Part shown: piece by piece, positions 59,783-64,000 of the stretch | Position numbering within the stretch: the first letter of the stretch is position 1 | Layout of the letters: each line of letters begins with the position of its first letter | NCBI RefSeq assembly: GCF_900099735.1 | Contig: NZ_FNDT01000012.1 | Coordinates: 42,697 to 106,696, forward strand | Reading direction: 5' to 3' | DNA: 64,000 nucleotides | Source: Arthrobacter subterraneus | GTDB lineage: Bacteria; Actinomycetota; Actinomycetes; Actinomycetales; Micrococcaceae | Notes under the pieces: model-generated | What the model saw: the letters and a program-made list of their open reading frames with translations, nothing else | The model's database searches: none | Told to the model about the DNA's origin: nothing | Translations under genes and position numbers: made by a program

Positions 59783-61306
59783 GTGCCGCAGCACACGGAC
59801 AAACGCACGCAGGCCGACGACGGCGCAACACCGGTCCCGGAGGCCGGTATTCCGGCCCGCGACCGGCTGGTCATTTCCCTGCTCCTGGTCTCCGCCTTTG
59901 TGGTCATCCTCAACGAGACCATCATGGGGGTCGCGCTCCCGCGCCTCATGGACGACCTCCAGATCACTGCTTCCGCCGGCCAATGGCTGACGACGGCGTT
60001 CATGCTCACCATGGCCGTGGTTATCCCGATCACGGGCTTTCTCATCCAGCGCTTCAACACGCGGCCGGTCTTCCTTGCCGCGATGACCCTCTTCAGCCTG
60101 GGCACCCTGGTGTCGGCCATGGCACCCGGATTCGGAATGCTGCTCGTCGGCAGGGTGATCCAGGCGGGCGGAACAGCGATCATGATGCCGCTGCTGATGA
60201 CCACCGTGATGACCCTGGTGCCGCCGTCCTCGCGAGGCAAGACCATGGGCAACATCTCGATCGTCATCTCCGTCGCTCCCGCGATCGGCCCCACCATCTC
60301 GGGCGTCATCCTCAGCGTGCTCGACTGGCGCTGGATGTTCTGGCTGGTGCTCCCCATCGCGGTCGGTTCGCTGGTTCTTGGCGGCATCCGGATCCAGAAC
60401 GTCACCACGCCGCGCCGCACTCCGATCGACGTGCTCTCGGTCATCCTCTCGGCGTTTGCCTTCGGCGGCATTGTCTACGGGCTGAGCCAGTTCGGGGAGG
60501 GTTCCGGCGGATCCGGGGTGCCGAGCTGGCTGCCGCTCCTCGTGGGCCTCGTGGGCCTGGCCTGCTTCATTGTGCGGCAACTGGTGCTGCAGCGCCGGGA
60601 CCGGGCGCTGCTCGATTTGCGGACGTTCCTTTCGCGTACCTTCACCGTGTCCATTCTTGTGCTCGCCATCAGCATGATGGCCCTGTTCGGAACGATCATT
60701 CTGCTGCCCATCTACCTGCAGGACGTTCTGGGCCTCGAGCCTGCCGCTGCCGGTCTGATGCTGCTGCCCGGCGGGCTCGCCATGGGTCTGCTCGGTCCGG
60801 TGGTGGGGCGCGTGTTTGACCGTCACGGCCCCCGTGTCCTGGTGGTTCCGGGTTCTCTCCTCGTCGCCTCCGCGTTCTGGGGACTCACGCTCGTGGACGT
60901 TTCAACACCCGTTCCGCTGGTTCTTGCCGCCCACGTGGTCTTGAGCATCGGACTTGCCGGAATGTTCACCCCGCTCTTCACCTCCGCCCTCGGCTCGGTG
61001 GGGCCGCACCTCTATTCCCATGCCAGTGCGGTGGTCGGCACCATCCAGCAGTTGGCGGGTGCGGCGGGAATTGCGCTTTTTGTCTCCGTCATGACGCTGC
61101 AGACCGGTGCGCTGGTGGAGGCGGGCAGCGCCGAGGTGCCTGCACTGGCGGGCGGAATCCGGATGGCGTTCCTGTGTGGAGCGGTAATCTTCCTGTTTGC
61201 GGTGGTGGCCGCCCTCTTTGTCCGGAAGCCGGCGGCGCCCGGCCTTCCGCCGTCGTCATCAGTGCACGACGGCGACAACGCAGCAGCCGCTCCGCTGGCA
61301 CACTAG
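59783..61306 (+). CDS. DHA2-family MFS exporter (14 TM)
   Basis: Drug:H+ antiporter-2 type transporter (507 aa). LDWRWMFWLVLPIAVGSLVL and GGTAIMMPLLMTTVMTLVP (motif C region, APAIGPTISG) identify the family; LNETIMGVALPRLMDDLQ is the helix 1 signature. Likely exports hydrophobic drugs or lipids. The start is GTG 59783 with AGGGGGA 4 nt ahead; the long frame back to 58373 overlaps the coiled-coil gene and is spurious. The GNAT gene begins 5 nt after its stop. Confidence 0.93.
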   Translation: MPQHTDKRTQADDGATPVPEAGIPARDRLVISLLLVSAFVVILNETIMGVALPRLMDDLQITASAGQWLTTAFMLTMAVVIPITGFLIQRFNTRPVFLAAMTLFSLGTLVSAMAPGFGMLLVGRVIQAGGTAIMMPLLMTTVMTLVPPSSRGKTMGNISIVISVAPAIGPTISGVILSVLDWRWMFWLVLPIAVGSLVLGGIRIQNVTTPRRTPIDVLSVILSAFAFGGIVYGLSQFGEGSGGSGVPSWLPLLVGLVGLACFIVRQLVLQRRDRALLDLRTFLSRTFTVSILVLAISMMALFGTIILLPIYLQDVLGLEPAAAGLMLLPGGLAMGLLGPVVGRVFDRHGPRVLVVPGSLLVASAFWGLTLVDVSTPVPLVLAAHVVLSIGLAGMFTPLFTSALGSVGPHLYSHASAVVGTIQQLAGAAGIALFVSVMTLQTGALVEAGSAEVPALAGGIRMAFLCGAVIFLFAVVAALFVRKPAAPGLPPSSSVHDGDNAAAAPLAH

Positions 61307-61310
61307 GGTC

Positions 61311-61859
61311 ATGTCCTTCTTCACCCCGCCGCCGGTCCTCACCACACCACGGCTGCGGCTGGAACCGCTGGGTCCGCAGCATCTGGAGGAGACCTGGGCT
61401 GGGCTGCAGAACCCGGAGTCACGGCGCCTTACCGGCACCCACGCGAACTTCACCCGGCGCCAGGCGGAGGAGTGGCTCGCCGGGCTGGCAGCCACCGACG
61501 GGCGTGCGGACTGGGCAATTGTCCTCGCTTCGGACGGCAGCCACATCGGCGAAGTGGTGCTGAACGACTACGACGAGGACAACTCGTCCATCGGTTTCCG
61601 GATCGCGCTGAATGCGGACGCCCGGTTCGGGCAGGGCTACGGTACGGAGGCAACCCGGGCTGTTGTCGGGCATGCCTTCGACGTCATCGGAGTGCACCGC
61701 ATCGGCCTGGAGGTGTACGCGTTCAACCCTCGCGCGCAGCGGGTGTACCAGAAGGTTGGGTTCCGGGTTGAGGGGCGGCTGCGGGACGCACTGCACTGGA
61801 ACGGCGAGTGGATTGACGCCGTGGTGATGGGAATGCTGAAAACCGACCCGCGGCCCTGA
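61311..61859 (+). CDS. GNAT acetyltransferase (RimJ/RimL type)
   Basis: N-acetyltransferase (182 aa): TTPRLRLEPLGPQHLEE, IGFRIALNADARFGQGYGTEA (CoA-binding Q/RxxGxG/A) and VYAFNPRAQRVYQKVGFRVEG. Acts on protein N-termini, polyamines or drugs. It starts 4 nt after the MFS stop, so translation is coupled to the exporter; a linked detoxification role is plausible. Confidence 0.92.
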   Translation: MSFFTPPPVLTTPRLRLEPLGPQHLEETWAGLQNPESRRLTGTHANFTRRQAEEWLAGLAATDGRADWAIVLASDGSHIGEVVLNDYDEDNSSIGFRIALNADARFGQGYGTEATRAVVGHAFDVIGVHRIGLEVYAFNPRAQRVYQKVGFRVEGRLRDALHWNGEWIDAVVMGMLKTDPRP

Positions 61860-61919
61860 TCACGGTGTAGCATTCAGCCATTTCCCGGACAAAATTTCCT
61901 GGACAAAGGAGTCTGCGTC

Positions 61920-62261
61920 ATGACCAAGTATCTGATCTCATTTCCGAGCGCGGCCATGGTGGTCCCCGAGGAAGGACTGCAGGCCCTTTCCGACGCGGCG
62001 CGCGCGGTGGTGCGGGAGGCCAAGGACGCCGGTGTGTGGGTGTTCGGCGGAGGCATCAATGAGAGCATTCCGCCGGTTATGGTCGACGGCGCTGGGACCG
62101 TCATAGAGGGCACGTACCCGCAGACACGTCAGATGGAGGGCGGTTATTCCGTGCTGGAACTGCCCTCGTACGAGGCGGCCCTCGAGTGGGCGGCTAGATT
62201 CGCTGCCGCCTGCCGATGCGCCCAGGAGGTGCGTGCGTTCCAGTACGATCCCGAGAGCTGA
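61920..62261 (+). CDS. YciI-related small protein
   Basis: A 113-aa ferredoxin-like fold protein of the YCII superfamily: MTKYLISFPSAAM, GGGINESIPPVMVDGAG and GGYSVLELPSYEAALEWAARF. Function unknown in most members. AAGGAG 8 nt before the ATG. Its stop codon TGA lies inside the first units of an 11-copy AGCTG repeat. Confidence 0.88.
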   Translation: MTKYLISFPSAAMVVPEEGLQALSDAARAVVREAKDAGVWVFGGGINESIPPVMVDGAGTVIEGTYPQTRQMEGGYSVLELPSYEAALEWAARFAAACRCAQEVRAFQYDPES

Positions 62262-62310
62262 GCTGAGCTGAGCTGAGCTGAGCTGAGCTGAGCTGAGCTG
62301 AGCTGAGCTG
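62256..62310. repeat. Pentanucleotide repeat (AGCTG) x 11
   Basis: Eleven exact AGCTG units starting three bases before the YciI stop codon. Further scattered GAGCTG words follow to ~62450. Slipped-strand variation would not alter the stop, so any effect would be on the 3' mRNA. On the minus strand it reads as repeated SAQLS peptides but has no gene support. Confidence 0.95.
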
Positions 62311-62540
62311 AGCGGGGCGCTGGGCTTGGGGCGCTCGCGCATTACCTCCGGCGTCTGATCCGAAGGTCCGGCCGGGTTGAGCTGGTCTGATAGATCACTC
62401 TGGTTGCCGACGTTCGGAGCTCCTTCTGGGTTGGGCCGAGTCGAGCTGATCTGAGCGCTGGCGGAGACTCGGGCGTCGGCACTCGAGGATCCCTTTGGTC
62501 GGATCCGAAAATGTCAGTGGCGGGTGGTTGAGTGGTTTGT
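62311..62540. other. Intergenic region without a supported gene
   Basis: About 230 bp. GAGCTG/GCTGA words recur in degenerate form but nothing resembling a gene or terminator was seen. Confidence 0.6.
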
Positions 62541-63929
62541 ATGGAGAAGGGGACCGCGGAGAGGGTTGGGAGTGCCCGTCAGCCGGTGTGTGGCGGGGCG
62601 TATGCCGGGGGCGTCTATGCGGCGGAGCTTGAGCGGGCGTATGCGGAGGCGTGCGGGGAGTGGCCGGAGGGTGAGGTTGGCCTTGATTGGGCGGAGGAGG
62701 GGCTCAACGAGTACGGGATTGATGAGCATGCCCGGGCGCGGGTGGAAGAGGCGGTCCCGTCGACGCTGCTCTACCGACTGGAGGAAGGATCCCCGGCCCG
62801 GGCGCGGAGGTGCCAGACGTTGGGTGACACCCTGGATTTGTTGCGGGCCGCGGACCGGTTGGCGTCGTGGGTCGCTGCCCGGCAGGCGGTGTTGCTGGCG
62901 CAGGTCCTGGACCGGGTCCAGGACCAGGAACATGTCCTACTGACCGGGAGAGCAGACCCAGGCGCGGGCCGGGATGGAGGTGCGGGGTTGGGGTTCATGT
63001 TGGCGGCGCAGGAGATTGCCCCGTTGTTGCGGGTGCCGGGGCGGACGGCCCAGCGGATGCTCGGCGATGCGGTGCGTCTGACGCGGGAGTTGCCGGGGAC
63101 GTGGAAGGCGTTGGAGGAGGGCCGGGTCAGTCCGGTGCAGGCGCAGGTCCTGGTGGAGGAATCCGGGTCCCTCCCGGTCGAAGCCCTACCCGGTTTTGAG
63201 GAGGCGGTCCTGGACGCCGCTGGCGGGTTGACCCGCCCGAAACTGGCACGCCGGTGCCGGCGGGTCCGCGAAGAGCTACACCCCGAGACCATCACCGCCC
63301 GGAGGGTGCGGGCGGTGCAGGACCGTTGCGTGAGTGTTCAGCCGGAGCAGGACGGGATGGCGTGGCTGGGCGCGTACCTGCCCGCGGAGCAGGCGCACGG
63401 GATTTTCAACCGGGTCGACGCCGCCGCCCGCTCCCTCCAAGGACCCACTGAGGCCAGGACGCTGTCTCAACTCCGCGCGGATGTGTTCGCTGATGTGCTG
63501 ACCCACACCTGTGCCGGGGACGTGAAGAAAGGCACCGGGTTCCGCGGCATCGGGGCGAGCGTGTTCGTCACCGTCCCCGTCATGACCCTCCTGGGACATA
63601 AGCGAAGCGACTGGCAAAACCACCCGACAGACACGGAACACGGCACCGGGGCAGGTGCCCGGAGCATCAAGGGCTCCGGCGGAAACAGCGCGGAACGTAG
63701 CGGCGGCACTGGCCTTGACCCCGGGGCTGGCGTCCCCGCCGACGTGAATGTTGGTGCTGCCGCTGGCGTCGCCGGCGCAGTTGTCCCGGACCTAACCGGG
63801 TGTGAGAACGGGTTGCTGGACGGGTACGGTCCGATTGACCCGGAGACCGCGCGGAGCCTTTCCGCGCATGCGCCGAGTTTCACCCGGATCCTGGTCCACC
63901 CGGAAGAGGGTGTTTCATTGAGTGTGTAA
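62541..63929 (+). CDS. DUF222 protein lacking its HNH domain (truncated copy)
   Basis: A 462-aa DUF222 protein, paralogous to the one at 6775. Shared blocks include RRCRRVREELHPETITARRVR, GMAWLGAYLPAEQAHGIFN, RTLSQLRADVFADVLTHTC and the C-terminal SFTRILVHPEEGVSLSV. In the full-length relative the equivalent point is followed by the GRTRYTPPKDLQ segment and the HNH nuclease motif; here a TAA occurs directly after LSV at 63927-63929. The Cys/His nuclease residues are therefore absent. It is either a 3'-truncated gene, perhaps cut by an insertion, or a natural HNH-less form. ATG 62541 has GAGTGG nearby; GTG 62532 is an alternative. Confidence 0.8.
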   Translation: MEKGTAERVGSARQPVCGGAYAGGVYAAELERAYAEACGEWPEGEVGLDWAEEGLNEYGIDEHARARVEEAVPSTLLYRLEEGSPARARRCQTLGDTLDLLRAADRLASWVAARQAVLLAQVLDRVQDQEHVLLTGRADPGAGRDGGAGLGFMLAAQEIAPLLRVPGRTAQRMLGDAVRLTRELPGTWKALEEGRVSPVQAQVLVEESGSLPVEALPGFEEAVLDAAGGLTRPKLARRCRRVREELHPETITARRVRAVQDRCVSVQPEQDGMAWLGAYLPAEQAHGIFNRVDAAARSLQGPTEARTLSQLRADVFADVLTHTCAGDVKKGTGFRGIGASVFVTVPVMTLLGHKRSDWQNHPTDTEHGTGAGARSIKGSGGNSAERSGGTGLDPGAGVPADVNVGAAAGVAGAVVPDLTGCENGLLDGYGPIDPETARSLSAHAPSFTRILVHPEEGVSLSV

Positions 63930-64000
63930 GGGGTCCGGCCTGATGTGATGGTGTGGCCGCTGGTTTCACCATCTGAGAGGACGGCCCTTTTGGGCGAGAA
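63930..64000. other. Unassigned right edge, possible mobile-element boundary
   Basis: The sequence after the DUF222 stop no longer resembles a DUF222-HNH gene in any frame. It begins with GTGTAAGGGGTCCGGC-type bases (overlapping the stop) and contains GATGGTG...CACCATC, a short inverted repeat. GTGTAA is a frequent word at IS256-type termini, but the window ends too soon to prove an element. Confidence 0.3.

Noticed and set aside
592..61274. Polar KOPS-like segregation signal for the 9-mer
   Set aside because: The two orientations are nearly equal (21 and 20), so no strand polarity is seen in this window.
58373..61306. 977-aa open frame ending in the DHA2 exporter
   Set aside because: Its first ~470 residues are Ser/Arg-rich antisense of the coiled-coil gene; the exporter's start at 59783 has its own ribosome site.
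61938..62342. Minus-strand SAQLS repeat protein
   Set aside because: It is the antisense of YciI and of the AGCTG array, with no ribosome site.

Overview
The window is high-GC actinobacterial chromosome. It is most like the Micrococcaceae (Arthrobacter in the broad sense). The signs are a full-length and a shortened DUF222/HNH (13E12-type) gene, a GAF-ANTAR regulator, an Excalibur-domain nuclease, five FCD-type GntR regulators, DUF3072, DUF4287, DUF1992 and DUF1275 genes, and many genes whose start codon lies 6-7 nt after a TAnnnT -10 box (leaderless mRNAs). The placement is inferred from gene content; no search was possible. No rRNA, tRNA or CRISPR array was seen.

Layout. 1-4749 (minus): a 5-oxoproline (pyroglutamate) operon, pxpA - fused pxpB/pxpC - biotin carboxylase/BCCP - GntR, with coupled start/stop overlaps and a palindromic operator in front. 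A 56-bp palindrome sits in frame inside pxpC. 4909-6568: DoxX and F420-type NADP reductase genes divergent from a MarR gene, sharing an 18-bp-arm operator. 6775-8398: DUF222-HNH protein and a 17-bp tandem repeat. 8422-11706: SDR + GntR divergent from a GntP permease. 11753-18300: an orphan NERD-domain protein, DoxX-like protein, AEC carrier, threonine dehydratase, three small conserved unknowns and an MFS transporter.

18325-27050: hexonate catabolism, with a GntR repressor, a promoter and operator, an ABC sugar importer, gluconokinase, galactonate dehydratase, KDPG/KDPGal aldolase, KDG kinase and ManD-type dehydratase. Together they would take galactonate, mannonate and gluconate to pyruvate and triose phosphate. 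27159-32124: YbdK-like ligase, secreted EEP phosphatase/nuclease, membrane-anchored HNH-Excalibur protein and a RelA/SpoT-domain synthetase. 32208-42685 (minus): a ten-gene sugar-acid operon with an Ldh-type dehydrogenase, a TRAP transporter, L-fuconate dehydratase, two alternative downstream branches (SDR + FAH hydrolase; XylX-like dehydratase + 2,5-dioxovalerate dehydrogenase) and GntR.

42837-58242: DUF1992, GAF-ANTAR, DUF1275, gamma-glutamyltransferase with its GntR and paired operators, a long palindrome, cardiolipin synthase, amino acid permease, metallo-hydrolase, Ser/Thr kinase with coupled lipoprotein, racemase, channel-like membrane protein, epimerase, phosphoesterase and HtrA protease. 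58540-64000: coiled-coil protein, Pro-rich peptide, DHA2 exporter, GNAT, YciI-like protein ending in an 11-copy pentanucleotide repeat, and a DUF222 gene that stops before its HNH domain.

Three signals are not explained by ordinary annotation. A 9-mer, ACGACGGCG, occurs 41 times on the two strands combined by manual scan, far above a naive expectation of about 1.5. A palindromic element is translated as part of pxpC. A second long palindrome lies between convergent genes at 47.5 kb.
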